DNA of 64,000 bases from Pomphorhynchus laevis (Eukaryota > Acanthocephala > Palaeacanthocephala > Echinorhynchida > Pomphorhynchidae). The notes below the pieces were generated by a model that did not search any database, was not told the origin of the DNA, and was given only the letters and a program-made list of their open reading frames with translations. Shown here in pieces: positions 24,960-36,779 of the stretch (within the stretch, counting starts at the first letter, position 1; every line of letters starts with the position of its first letter). The stretch spans positions 1-64,000 of the forward strand of contig WNNJ02003300.1 of NCBI GenBank assembly GCA_012934845.2. Direction: 5' to 3'. The position numbers and the translations under genes are program-made.

Positions 24960-25769
24960 GAATTTCTATAATTTTGATCAAGTTAAAAAATAAAAAATAA
25001 AATTTAAAATAAACGTCATTTTTATGAATTGACTAATAAATAACAGACGTTGTATCAGAATAAGAATTAGAGGTCATCAGGAGGAACTGATATGCTATCA
25101 GGTTTCGGCCCCTAACTCCTCTACTCCAACATAGCAGCGGGGCCAAATACATGCTAATGATGTATTTCCTCTGAAATAACTATCTAGTATCTTATTCTAA
25201 TGCAAAGTATATTATTTATTATCCATCCATAAAAATTTGCCACTTAAGAGTTTAAATTTATTCTTTATATTATTGTGTTGATTTATATATTTTACTATTT
25301 TCTGCTTGATGTTATTTTTGTAGTAACCTAGTTTAAAATATGTACCTATTAAATTATTTAAATGATTTTGAAGAAAGCCAATATCATTACATATTGTTGC
25401 AATTCTTAAAATTTCATTATTTAATGTATTATATTTTATATTATATGGTATGCATGAATGCTTATGCAAAAATATGTTTCTTGTAAATTTAAATATGTCA
25501 TCTTTACGATATAAATTAATAGTAGTTTTAGTTAATGTTAATTTAATGTTCATATCTAGATATACACCTTCTTTATCATTAATATTGGTTTTGTTAAGAA
25601 TAAGGCTTTCTGGATAAATGTGCTCACTAATTGAATAAAAATTATTAGAATTAAATACACATATATCAATGTATCGAAACATATATTTCATATATTTATA
25701 TTGTTTAGATTTAGTTTTTACACAGTTATGAACAAATTCATATTCTATAAAGCTTAAAAACACACACAA
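24960..25769 (-). pseudogene. PLE RT fragment plus tail, minus strand
   Basis: Open 25212-25769: LSFIEYEFVHNCVKTKSKQ, MFRYID-ICVFNSNNFYSIS (palm motif C; one Asp of RYIDD is lost with a 3-base gap), EHIYPESLILNKTNINDKEG, VYLDMNIKLTLTKTTINLYR, and ending KFLWMDNK. The conserved non-coding tail runs from 25250 down to 24960. There is no GIY-YIG. The RT frame is long and little damaged, so this is a fairly young copy. Confidence 0.85.
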
Positions 25770-25864
25770 ATTACATTTGAGAAATTAATACACAGAAATT
25801 CTAAGCTGCTAACAAATAACTATTTACAAAAAATCTGATGTGAATACACTACTTACAAGATTAA

Positions 25865-25999
25865 TTACATCAGCTAACTGAGTCTACGTATTTAATATAA
25901 TTATAAAATAAACAAAACATAATAATGCTAAATCAAAATTTAATAATTAAATAATAAAATTAATAATTGTTTTTAGATTTTCTATAATTTTAATCAAGT

Positions 26000-26030
<31 letters not shown>

Positions 26031-26180
26031 ATTTAAAATAAACGTCATTTTTATGAATTGACTAATAAATAACAGACGTTGTATCAGAATAAGAATTAGA
26101 GGTCATCAGAAGAAACTGCTATGCTATCAGGTTTCGGCCCCTAACTCCTGTACCCAACATAGCAGCGGGGCCAATATACA
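25865..26180 (-). repeat. PLE tail, minus orientation
   Basis: Another full-length tail from CAGCTAACTGAGTCTACG to AACATAGCAGCGGGGCCAA, cut off at ~26175 where LINE A begins. Confidence 0.85.
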
Positions 26181-26229
26181 CAATTGTTTTCGTACTGTTA
26201 TGAAGAACAAGTAGGTTAAATCTACAAGT

Positions 26230-27370
26230 TATCAAGTACAGTGTGACTCTGATGATTGTCGACGCTGGTCGACGATTACAATCGCTACTGATTCGAACGA
26301 TAATTTTAGTGGGTCATTTATGTGTGGATTTTGCGCTTCCCTGCGCATTCAATCACTAGAAGAGGAAATAAGTGTTTTAAGAAAAGCAATTCAAAATATA
26401 AATCATTGCCAGTGCAACATGAATTCCAAAGATACATTAGCAAATACATTCAATAACAGCACTCCTGTTTTATCAAATTCAACTGTGCATTCTAGTGGGT
26501 CAATTGTAAATGTTCACAACAAGAGACTCGAAGTAAGCGATTGCATAATGGATCAGCGTACAACAGGGAATGTGATATTGCAAAATTCCACTAGCAATCA
26601 TCATATCAATCCAATATCCAATATTACCCCACAAACTCACTCTACACGGGTATGGAAGAATATTAAAGGACGTCATTTTCGAAGTTCATCCAGTATTGGT
26701 CAACAAAATTTGCAACTTGATTCCAAACTTGGTGGATCCAACTGTAAAGATCATTCCAGGGATATTAATTCAATGCCTAAATCGTCAGTGATGGTTGCAA
26801 ATGTCGGAGAATTTTCCGTACATAAAACAGAAAACGGCCAGAATAAAGAACCATTAGCACAACCGCTAGATATTAAGGCGCGAATGCGTGGCGAAAACCG
26901 AGATCGGTACGTAATCTTTGCTAATATACCGGAATCTAACTCTTCGGAGCCGCAGCTACGTATGGATCATGACTTGAGTAGAGTTCGGGAAGTATTATCA
27001 AAAATATTTACTTCAGGTCTTCTAGTGAAATCATTGTCCAGGTTAGGAATCTATAGCCTCATCTCTTCTAGTGAAATCATTGTCCAGGTTAGGTAAGAAA
27101 AATTAAGAACGTCCACGCTTATTGAAAGTGGTATGTAAATCGTCCGACAATGTTAACGAGATCTTACGCAGAGGGTATAAATTAAAAGGTCAAACTACTA
27201 AAATCTTTAAGGATCTCAACATTCAGGATCGTAAGATGCGACATCAAGCTTGGGAAGAGCTAAATACCAGGAATGCTTTTGGTGAAAAGGACTTGACAAT
27301 AAGAAATTTTCGTGTGGTTCGAAGAAAGCCATTTGTACGTTGGAATCCAATCGGTCCGTTAATTGCTTAG
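26230..27370 (+). pseudogene. LINE A ORF1 (PHD-like finger, coiled coil, nucleic-acid-binding)
   Basis: The frame is open from ~26235 without an obvious start: CDSDDCRRW...FMCGFCASL resembles the C-terminal half of a PHD finger. Next come a short coiled coil (IQSLEEEISVLRKAIQNI) and a low-complexity linker, then RDRYVIFANIPESNSSEPQL and RVREVLSKIF. A 30-bp direct duplication at 27018-27047/27064-27093 disrupts the frame, which resumes at 27122 (GYKLKGQTTKIFKDLNIQ, LTIRNFRVVRRKPF). The same architecture is seen in LINE B and LINE C ORF1s. It probably packages the RNA, as other ORF1 proteins do. Confidence 0.75.
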
Positions 27371-30246
27371 GTATTGATACATCCTCGTTAGATATATTTC
27401 CTACTGGACTATCTATAAACGCAGGAACCAGTAAATGTTCAACTCCAATTATTAACGTCGTTTACACAAATATTCGTAGTATAGTATCGAAGATTGACGA
27501 ATTTCGGAACAGATTCTTTACATATAAACCTCAAATAATCGCAGTTACCGAAACTTGGCTAAATCATGATATTGCAGATAGTATGGTAGCTGTGGATGGG
27601 TATTCGATCATCAGGGTTGATCGTAAAGTACGACGAGGAGGCGGTGTCGCTCTTTATGTCGATCAATGTATAGGTGTTGACGATTTTGAATGTTATACTG
27701 ACACATATGGTACTTGTGAACTGATGGTGGCGAGTATATCCCATGTAAGAAATAAAGTTACTATTGCACTATGTTATAGATCTCCATGTAGCTTCGTTCT
27801 CACTCAGGAATTCTCAGATATTTTGACAAAGGCAGCAATGGGTGACCGGTTCCTCTGTTTAGGAGACTTCAATATTTCCAGCATCAATATGGATGATCCT
27901 CATTCAGGAATAACATCTTCTAGTAAACTAGATCATGACTTGTGGAATTTTCTGTTAGATAGCCTACTTCTTGTTCAGCATGTATCAGCACCAACTAGGA
28001 TTATGAATGATCAAAGTTCTTTGTTGGATTTAATTTTATCTAAATCATTAACAGATGTGCGTGACATCATGCATGAAGCACCCATAGGAGTTAGTGATCA
28101 TTGTGTATTGCTTTTTCACTTCTCAGGGATTTCAAATAATATTATCGACGAAGTCGAAACTAAAATCTTCAAGCATTGTTGGTATCGTGCGGATCAGTGT
28201 AAAATTCTTCAAGCAGCATCGACTATGAACTTTGTAGGCGCTAGCGACGATGTTGAAGATTGTTGGAAAGTTTTCCGTTTAGCAATGTGCGAAATAATAG
28301 AAAAATACGTTCCTACCAAGATCGTGCATAAAAATAAAAAAGTGAATCCTCCGTGGTTTAATAGAGAACTTAAATCAGAACTAAGACGAAGAAACCGACT
28401 GTTTAAATTAAGCTGCAAGGACAATACTTATCGACAGGAATACGTCAATTGTCGTAACTTTTTCGAAAAGCTTAAAAAACAAAAAATTTAACTACGAAAT
28501 GAGAATAGCTGCGGATTTTCATAAAACACCAAAACGATTTTGGGCTCACATACGTAGAAATAGGACAATTCCTCCTGCGATTTCGTCTCTTCGTATTAAT
28601 GATAACTTTATCACATCGCCTCAAGATGTAGCCGATACGTTTGCGTCGACTTTCAACTCGTAACTAATAACACAGAAATTAACCAACAATCTCGTCTAAG
28701 CCATTCACGAAGTTATTTCGATGTTACTACCGAGGAGGTTTATAGTGAGTTAAATTCTTTACGACATTCATCACCTGGTCCGGATGGATTACATCCCCAG
28801 ATACTAAAGATATTATCAACATTTATTGCTTCACCGTTAGCTTATTTGTTTCAACTATCACTAGCTAAGTCAATTCTACCGTTAGATTGGAAAATCGCCA
28901 CTGTAGTGCCAGTCCACAAAAAAAGAGATCGTCACAATCCTGAAAATTATAGCGCAATAAGCCTTACAAGTGTCGTATGTAAGATGTTAGAGCGCATATT
29001 GTATTGGCGATTACTATCCTATCTTGAATCATCGAACTTGTTAGATAATTCGCAACATGGTTTTCGTCCTGGACGTTCTTGCATGTCTAATATTTTATGT
29101 GCACGCGAAAAATGGGTTGATGCAGTTGCGCAGGGTAATGCAGTTGATGTCGTGTATTTCGACTTCAGTCGGGCCTTTGATAGGGTTCCCCATAATATGT
29201 TGATTGAGGCTCTTGCAGATTACGGAATTGAAATTCCTATTATTCGATGGATTCATGCTTTCCTATATAATCGTTCTTTCAGAGTTCGAGTTGGAAATTG
29301 TCTATCTAGACCGTCAAATTTATCAATGGGTGTTCCTCAGGGATCGGTGTTGGGTCCATTATTATTCGTCATATTTCTGAATAGTTTGCTACGCTCTCTA
29401 AAATGTAAAAAATTAGCATTCGCGGATGATCTTAAAATATGGAATGTCATAACATGACATGCCGATATGCAACACTTACAAGATTACATAAATATGGTTA
29501 ATAGGTGGAGCGAACTGACCGGAATCATGATTAACATTACTAAATGTGTCCACCTCAGATTTGGTCGTAGTGATTTACCAAATGATTATTCTGTTTGCGG
29601 TGAAATTATTCCCACAAATTCGTATACAAAAGATCTTGGGATAATTGTTCAGAATTCGTTTAAAACCGACCTCAATACTGAAAATATATGCAACACGTCG
29701 AGAAAAATTATTTACATGATCAAAAATACCTTTAGTTCGCTTCCACCGTATCAGTTCTCACTATTATATAAGGCGTTGATCAGACCAATCATTGATTATG
29801 CTTCGCCGACGACTTTTCCTTCTACGCGTGGTGAAATAAACTAATTAGAAAAGATTCTTCGCCGATTTTCCAAGCTATGTTCTGGTCTTCGGAACATCGC
29901 CTACTGTGATAGACTAAGCCAACTAAATATTACTTCAGTTTACAAGAGATATGTGTACAATGATTTATTACAGTTATGGCGAATGATCCATGTCTTTCCT
30001 GGTTATCCATCGGAATTCGTTATTCTAAATGATCGCCCGAGCCACAGAGGACACTCTTTATCAGTTGTTGTGCAATCACACGGGAAATGTCATAGATACT
30101 TGCGATTATCTCACAGAGCGGTAAACCTATGGAACCGATTGCCGAATTCGATCGTGTCTATGGCACAGTACAAATCTTTCCAGAATGCGCTGAGCATGTG
30201 GATAAAAAGAGAAGATTCTTTGCAGGAAATATATAACTATATGTGA
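27340..30246 (+). pseudogene. LINE A ORF2: APE endonuclease and reverse transcriptase (CR1/Jockey-like)
   Basis: Endonuclease 27340-28491: VVYTNIRSIVSKIDEFRNRF, ITETWLN-like AVTETWLN, GGVALYV, LCYRSP, FLCLGDFNI, SSLLDLIL, GVSDHCVLLF, i.e. all APE blocks. Two frameshifts near 28480 and 28665 lead to the RT, which is open from ~28741 to 30246 except for TGA at 29455-29457 and TAA at 29842-29844. RT motifs: SSPGPDGLHPQILK, QHGFRPGRSCMSNIL, VYFDFSRAFDRVPHNML, MGVPQGSVLGPLLF, LAFADDLKIW, then thumb and a terminal HRAVNLWNRLPNS. A T-rich 3'UTR and TAA-type tail follow. Inactive, but recently so. Confidence 0.9.
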
Positions 30247-30356
30247 CAATTTATTATTGCTGAACTACTTTTTTTTCTTTCTTTTTTTTCTTTTCTTAAT
30301 ATTGTGATCAGACAAAATGACTCTTTTATGTGTCAAAGTCTTGTAATAAATAAAAA

Positions 30357-30528
30357 TGAAGAGTGGTCCTGCTTCATCATCGGGTGCCCCTACGTCTTTC
30401 GACAACGCGATCGTGTGGCTTTAGCCTGTGCTTACATAGAAGTCAATAGAGAGAGTGCATGCTCGAGGTTTGAACCCCGTACATAGAGTTTGCAATGCAC
30501 ACGCCTCCACCACTCGGCCACGCGGGGC
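30357..30528 (-). mobile_element. tRNA-derived SINE-like module, copy 1
   Basis: On minus it starts GCCCCGCGTGGCCGAGTGG (box A; like tRNA-Ser/Leu) with a box-B-like GGGGTTCAAACCTC ~47 bases on, then a non-tRNA body ending GATGATGAAGCAGG...CTCTTCA. On plus it is bracketed by TAATAAATAAAAA (LINE A tail) and TAATAATAAT. It is 172 bp. The anticodon stem does not fold well, so it is not a working tRNA gene. Confidence 0.75.
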
Positions 30529-30534
30529 TAATAA

Positions 30535-30750
30535 TAATATGTGTATTTAATTCTTATTCAATTAGTGAACAAATTTATCCAGAAAGCCTCATTCTTAACA
30601 AAACCAATTTTAATGATAAAGAAGGTGTATATCTAGATATGAACATTAAATTAACACCAATTAAAAACTACTCTTAAATTAACATTAACTAAAACTACTA
30701 TTAATTTATTTCGTAAAGATGACATATTTAAATTTTAAATATGCCATCTA
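30535..30750 (+). pseudogene. PLE RT fragment
   Basis: Short palm piece: ICVFNSYSISEQIYPESLIL, KTNFNDKEGVYLDMNIKLT and part of the next block with a partial duplication (ATTAACATTAACTAAAAC). Truncated at both ends. Confidence 0.75.
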
Positions 30751-30759
30751 TGTCATTTT

Positions 30760-31085
30760 AAACCTCTAGTGGCGAGTTACGAGGATAAAGCAGTCATTCG
30801 GACCGGTGAGGTAGCCGCTTTAGCAAAATGCATGATGAAAAGTACAACGAGATCGATAATAAGATCTATACATTCGTTCCAGTAGCTTTTGAGTCCTTGG
30901 GTATTTTGAGCAAGGAAACTTCGTATTTTATCGAAAATATCGGAAAGATGATGTCCAGGACCACAAGTGAAACTCGATCATCGGCTTTCCTCAGGCAGCG
31001 ATTAAGCGTAGCGGTTCAGAGAAGCATTGCCGCTTGTGTGCTCGATGGCCTATGCGATCAATCGGTTACCGATTTTTTTAATTAA
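30760..31085 (+). pseudogene. RLE LINE 3'-terminal fragment
   Basis: GEVAALAK, then after a frame change KYNEIDNKIYTFVPVAFESL, SSAFLRQRLSVAVQRSIAAC. This is the end of the restriction-like endonuclease/3' domain. 5'-truncated, which is normal for LINE insertions. Confidence 0.75.
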
Positions 31086-31656
31086 AACTAAATTTTTAAT
31101 GGCATTGCACTTCTATTGAATTTGGTAGTATGTTGATATACAAAAGATATAAAAAGAACAATAAATAATTATAAGATTTTAACACGTTAAAAAAGTCTTT
31201 GTTATTAAAACTCTTACAATCAATTTAACTCCCAGATGACGAGAAATAATGTTCATTAATAGATGATTTGTTCAATTTAAAAAAATTTAAGAGCTTAAAC
31301 ATACACTAATATACAATCTGAAATAACATACCAAAATCTGTAAGAAAATTTACAAGAAAATCACAAGAAAATTTACAACTGTTTAAGCTAATATACAATC
31401 TGAAATACATACAACTAACGACTTGAGAAGGCTCCGACGGCTGCTTTGACGGCTGCACTTAAAAAATTGTTGAGCTATTCTAACTACAAGATCAAATACA
31501 CAATTCCCGAAGAACTAAAAAAACCTAAAAAAACCTAAAGAACTTAAATTAGAAGAACCTAAACCTAAAAACCTATACCAGAAGAACCTACACAATCTTT
31601 ATTGAAATATACACAAGAGACTTTACTCTGATAAAGTCTGAATATACATTCATATA

Positions 31657-32765
31657 ATGGTCAAACAGAGGAAGACTACAAAGCGAGGTGATGTTGCCAA
31701 GTTTGTGGATTATCAGGTTCGGTGTTCAAGTGAAGATTGTCATGTGTGGACAAGTGTTTAAGTTCCCGGGGAAAAGAAAACAGCTCTGTCTAATGCATAT
31801 TTCTACTGCGGGTACTGCTGCGCATCTTTGATAAATGATTTGAAGACGGAATCTACCCCCTTGGTTGTCGGTCAGTCGAGTTGTAATTCTCTTGGACTCA
31901 TATCAGCTCCACCAATTCCAAAAAGTATAAGTGGCGGTCAAAGTAAGGAAGTTCTTATTTCCAAATCTACTAAGAATGTTGAAAATTCAAGTCATAGTGA
32001 TGGAAGCTATTCTAACTCTATATATCCCTCCTCAAGTCTTAACTCTATATATCCCTCCTCAAGTCTTAACTCTATATATCCCTCCTCAAGTCTTGCAAAT
32101 AATCCAATGAATATAGATTTAACTGTAGAGGGTGATACTGCAGCCATGGATGTTCCAGTGCATTTACCCGATGTTAATAATGATGAAAATACACACTGTC
32201 AGGTTTTGAATCATGGTCATATGTTTGATAATGGGACTGTCAAAAAGAAGAAACAAGCGTCAACGATAAGTCAACATACACTATCCGCAGTGTCACGTGA
32301 CAGTCTCGAATTGAAAATTGGTAATAATAGGAAACACACCGCTGATCGATGTAGATCAGTTATTCTGGCCAATGTAAGAGAATCTTTATTTGAGAACGCG
32401 CAAGTACGTCTTAACGAGGACGTCCAGAGTGTGAGATTTATATTGACGCAGGTACTTGGTTCTTGCAATGTGGATATTGTCAAACGTGTTAAACTCGTTG
32501 CATTATTTCGACTGGGTAAGCGTGATACACTTAGTAATAGGCCGTGTTTACTCAAGGCTGTATTTAGGGAGCAGTCGCATGCTGAGTTAATTCTTCGGAA
32601 TTCATATCGTTTAAAAGGATCCCATGTTAGTCTCTTGAAAGATCTTGACGCTCTTCAAAGGGAGAAATTGTCTCAAGCTAAGAAATAGCTCGCATCTCGT
32701 GTTGCGCTTGGTGAGAGCAATCTATGTGTGCAAAATTCTCAAGTAATTAGGCGACGCATTCGAAT
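31657..32765 (+). pseudogene. LINE C ORF1 (PHD-like finger)
   Basis: Starts at ATG 31657 (MVKQRKTTKRGDVAKF), then CSSEDCHVWTSV, an in-frame TAA at 31759-31761, and FYCGYCCASLINDLK, together a PHD-like C4 half-finger as in LINEs A and B. The linker carries three tandem copies of a 27-bp unit (NSIYPSSSL, 32012-32094). Further on: RCRSVILANVRESLFENAQV, RVKLVALFRLGKRDTLSNRP, NSYRLKGSHVSLLKDLDALQ, an in-frame TAG at 32686-32688, and a continuing frame to ~32765. The 31086-31656 leader is AT-rich with an ACCTAAAAA-type repeat. Confidence 0.75.
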
Positions 32766-33873
32766 CAATTGGTCCACACTAGACGTATCGCCTCTCGTGA
32801 ATGTGGAGGGTTTTGGCAAGGTCTTATAGCATATAAGTGCCTAGCTGATTTGGGATCTGAAGTGTGTCAGATTGCTAGAGATGATATTACTACTCGAACT
32901 GGTGTAAATAAAAGTTATTGTATATTTTATTGTAATGTTCGGGGCTTGTTACTACATCAAAGCTGCATAGAGTAAGTTGGCCTGATCCAGCAGTTGTCAA
33001 AGTTGACGAGGCCTGGGATCATTTTCGCGTAACGCTTTATTCTCTAATGGTAAAATTCTCACCTTTGAAGTCTAAAACTAGTCGGAAAAGCGCTCGTTGG
33101 TTTGATACTGAGCTGGCTACTGCGATGAAGGCTCGTGACTTCAGTTTCAAATGCTTTAAAGGTGGGTTTTGTGAATATGGTGTTTATAAGCAGGCGAGAA
33201 AATTTTTCAATTCTTTAAAACGACATAAGCGCTATTTATTTGAAAATGATCTAGCTTATAGTTGTAGACATGATCCCAAAGCTCTCTTTCTATATGTGAA
33301 TAGTAGTAGGAACGCTAATAAAACAATTGGCCAATATTTTGATAGCGTCATTGAAGACGACCTTGCTGAGATGTTCTCAGGGCATTTTTACTTGGACAAA
33401 GAGACTACAAACGAGTATTCTGAACCTATCCAGAACAGTGAGACGATAAGAGGTGCTAGTGTTTCATATCCTAGTTTAGACATAGCTAATTTGATAACTC
33501 CTGAGAAAGTCTTAGCTGAACTGCATCGTCTTAAAGAGACAAACTCCAAAGGTGTTGATTTGTTACCTTCGATATATCTTCGTCGAATATCAGACTCAAT
33601 ATATACCGCTTTGTAACATATTTCGACGATCTATTATTGATACGAATCTTCAGTAGACAATTACAGACCAGTATGTATTACTTGCTTATGTTGTAAAATG
33701 TTTGAGCGAATTATACATGGTTATATGGTCAAGTTTTATAGTGAGAATAATGTAATAGTTTCTGAGCAACATGGTTTCCGTAAGGGTTATTCGACAGTTA
33801 CTAATCTACTCGCAGTCCATCTTGATTGGTCAGCTAATAAAACCGTATCCATTGCTACTGACATCATTTTGTA
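32766..33873 (+). pseudogene. LINE C ORF2 remnant, endonuclease deleted, RT truncated
   Basis: A few residues of the endonuclease start survive (YCIFYCNVRGLLLHQS). The rest of the APE domain is missing, and the frame resumes at 33047 with the linker before RT (RKSARWFDTELATAMKARDF, KSLKRHKRYLFEND-like), ITPEKVLAELHRLKETNSKG, then MFERIIHGYMVKFYSENNVI, QHGFRKGYSTVTNLL and SIATDII. At ~33873 the sequence switches to an RLE endonuclease in the same orientation. The RT words match LINE D closely. Confidence 0.8.
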
Positions 33874-34660
33874 TTTCATCAAGGGAGTTCACAGATGCCA
33901 TTTCCGCTCGCTATGGGCAAACCCCAAGTGACTTAATCGGCAAATCATGCTCTTGTAGTGAAGAAATCACGGTGAGCCACGCACTCTCATGCAGATCGGG
34001 AGGATTACCGTCAATCAGACACGACTCCGTCCGAGATAAAATTTCAAAAGAAATATCGACCATTTGCCGTGATGTAGTAATATAACCAAACCTACTACCG
34101 GTCCCTGACAACCTAAAATTCGTCGCAACATCAACAAGTCGAGCCGCCGTGGCAAGGCTGGACATATCCTGTTTGGGCCTGTGGATCGAGCGATTAGAGC
34201 GGACGTTCTTTGACGTCAACGTGTTTAACATCTTTGCTCAGTCGTTCGTCGACCGATCTGTGGACGCATCCTTCCAGCACAATGAATCACGCAAACATGC
34301 CAAATATTCAGAAAGAATTAAAGTGATCGAGCGCGGCAGGTTCATTCCGCAAATTTTCTCCTCTTCTGGTGGCATTAGGAAAGAGACAGGCACCTTGTTC
34401 AGACGAATCGCATTAGTTCGCACACAACGATGTATTACGAAATATGCGCATGTCATCACAAATATCAAACGCCGCGTTTCCTTTGAAATTGCTCGAACAG
34501 CATATGCCTGCCTTCGAAGTCCAAGAGGAAACAGAGAAGGCAGCACATAAGATAGTGAACGCCTTGTTTTAAAAATCAATTACAACTTTGACAGTGAAAG
34601 TTATGCATGGGCCCATTTGCGGGAACCTCCTTTCTTGTAAATTATTATAATTATTTTATT
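33874..34660 (+). pseudogene. RLE endonuclease fragment joined to LINE C
   Basis: FTDAISARYGQTPSDLIG, CSC...VSHALSCRSGGLPSIRHD, a frameshift near 34085, then ARLDISCLGLWIERLERTFF then DVNVFNIFAQSF (PD-(D/E)xK core), SRKHAKYSERIKVIERGRFI, FSSSGGIRKETGTLFRRIAL. The 3'UTR shares GGGCCCATTTGCGGG with the minus-strand copy at 24000-24937 and ends in AT-rich sequence near 34660. Same family, non-functional. Confidence 0.82.
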
Positions 34661-34859
34661 AAAAAATATTTGATTACAGCGAACTCTGATAACAATTGAA
34701 TACATAGTTACGACGTAATATAAGCGAACTACTGTTGCCAATGTAATGCGCAAGATGCGTTCCTCAATAGCTGCTCTAGTGTAAAAGCCCTATTACTTTA
34801 GGTAGTAAATGTTACTATCTCAAGCGAATGTCGAATTTTTTCATCTCTTCCATCGTTAA

Positions 34860-35025
34860 GTTCTTCATCACCCTCGACTTTAACTGATTGTGTGTCCTTG
34901 AAACCTAAGTGTGGATACCCAGTTTGTAGTCTGTGTACATTTTTAAATCATCAAGTTGAGTTTACTGGGAATTGTCCCTGCAAGAACTTTACTGCGGATT
35001 TTGCGCTGCCGACTGAGTAAGTTCT
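34860..35025 (+). pseudogene. short Cys-rich coding remnant
   Basis: An open stretch with DCVSLKPKCGYPVCSLCTFL, H, then GNCPCKN resembles a zinc-finger piece, possibly from an RLE or LINE N-terminus. Not identified. The sequence from here to 35552 is AT-rich and probably includes the LINE B leader. Confidence 0.35.
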
Positions 35026-35552
35026 ATAAAAAGTATCTTATGTTTGCTAATCCGACAATTGCCGATTGGCATTACAGATAATAATGCATCATCTGCAAAT
35101 CTACAACTTTTTCGATTCGCAATTCGCTATGGTGATTCCAAAATAATTTGCTTTTATAGTGCTTGCAACATCTAATTCAACAAGCAATATTTCACCGCTT
35201 GAAATCTTGAAATCTTGGAATAAGCAAGTTCCGTGATCATACAACGTCATTATACGGATCTCCCATCTGAAGAAGATGATCTGTATACAATAGTCAAGTT
35301 CTTTAAAGCTTTAGGCGATTTTTTAATTTCAAGTTATTATTATATCAGTTTAAACTATCTTGTTATCCCTATTAACTACTTACAATTACAGTTCCAGATT
35401 ACAGTTCAGATCGCTACGCTCGCGGAAAAATATGTATTAATAAAAAAGAAGTTTGAGATAAAATAACAAACATAAATACTAGATAAATAACATACAATCT
35501 AATATACATACAACGAGGAGAATAAAATCACGAATCAAACGACTATATACAA

Positions 35553-36770
35553 ATGGGTCGGAAAAAACAAAAGTCTCAAGTTTCCAACCATGTCACGTCC
35601 AACACTGATGTTAGAGATGTTTCCAATGGATCTGAACAACAAGTCCTTTGCTCAAACAATGATTGTCACACGTGGGTAAGTATTTGGACTTCAGAATCCC
35701 AGGCATCTTGCCTTGCAGACAACGAATTCTACTGTGGCTACTGTTCGGCTAAGATGATAAATACGATGAAGAGTGAAATAGAGAGTCTCAAGACAAATAT
35801 ATTGAAACTATCTGGTAATGCAGCGATGTCCACACATGCCTTTTCGTCTTGTAATAAGTTTCAACCTCGATGCTCAATTCTTCCGCATTCGATTGCCTCT
35901 AAGAATGCCAAATCTCCCATCTCTTCTACAGGTATTACTATACATCCTTCAATTTTGCCCAATCAATAAGCTCAATCTTCTGATGTTACTGTCATTGACC
36001 ATTTGTAACCTAGTATTTATTTAGTCGTATCAGATAAATCACCTTACATTTCTACCCCTCATTGCATTTCTACGTCATCATCAGATAATCCACGTGGTAT
36101 TGGGTCCCTTGTAAATTTAGCTCAGCTGCCAGTTCCTACGTCACACCGTCCAAATTTACAGCTGACTTCTATCTCGCCATCTTCGTCACAGAATACCGCT
36201 CGTAATAGTGAGAGAGTTCCTTCTAATTCTAACCCTTCTTCGCGCACACTCTCTGATAGGGCTCACTGTGTGCTTATTGCAAACCTCATCAAGTCATCTG
36301 CCGTTTACTATGACCTACGTATTCAGCATGATGTCAATGCAGTTAAATCAATCCTCTCATGTTTTTGCAAAACTGCTCTGCCACAGTTCGAAAGGATTTG
36401 CGTGTATTAAATCTATTTCGCCTTGATAAAAAAGAATCAGATAGTCGACCTCGTTTACTCAAAGTTGTTGTTGCCTTTATCGTAATGAGTTCACTTATAC
36501 TACGAAACAGTCATCTTCTAAGAGGTTTGAGTATTCGTCTTTTGCAAAGATTTATCTCCAGAGGACAGAAAACAGTTGTTTACTGCCAAACGTGAGATGG
36601 CCGAGCGTCGAATGAATGGTGAAGAAAATCTTATAATCCGAAATTTTCAGGTTTGCGACGCAGAGTCTCCACTCGATTTTTTATCAACAGCTCTCGAGAC
36701 ATTTCGTTACAGGATATCGAACGTCTCTGTGTCGCACGCATTCCCAACTCAACTGTAGACTCTGTAACTC
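35553..36770 (+). pseudogene. LINE B ORF1 (PHD-like finger), frameshifted
   Basis: ATG at 35553: MGRKKQKSQVSNH, then LCSNNDCHTWVSIWTSESQA, FYCGYCSAKMINTMKSEIES (C4 half-PHD followed by a coiled coil). After a stop at 35967-35969 the homologous frames continue piecewise: LSDRAHCVLIANLIKSS, FCKTALPQF-like, VLNLFRLDKKESDSRPRLLK, NSHLLRG, and ENLIIRNFQV. At least three frameshifts. The order of blocks matches LINEs A and C. Confidence 0.72.
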
Positions 36771-36779
36771 GCTACTAAC

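Noticed and set aside
17020-26180. CRISPR-like or satellite array
   Set aside because: Spacing is irregular, orientation is mixed and the units carry PLE coding remnants; these are dispersed element tails in an animal genome.
30457-30528. Functional tRNA gene (Ser/Leu-like)
   Set aside because: Boxes A and B are present, but the anticodon stem does not pair and the sequence is part of a repeated 170-bp module.
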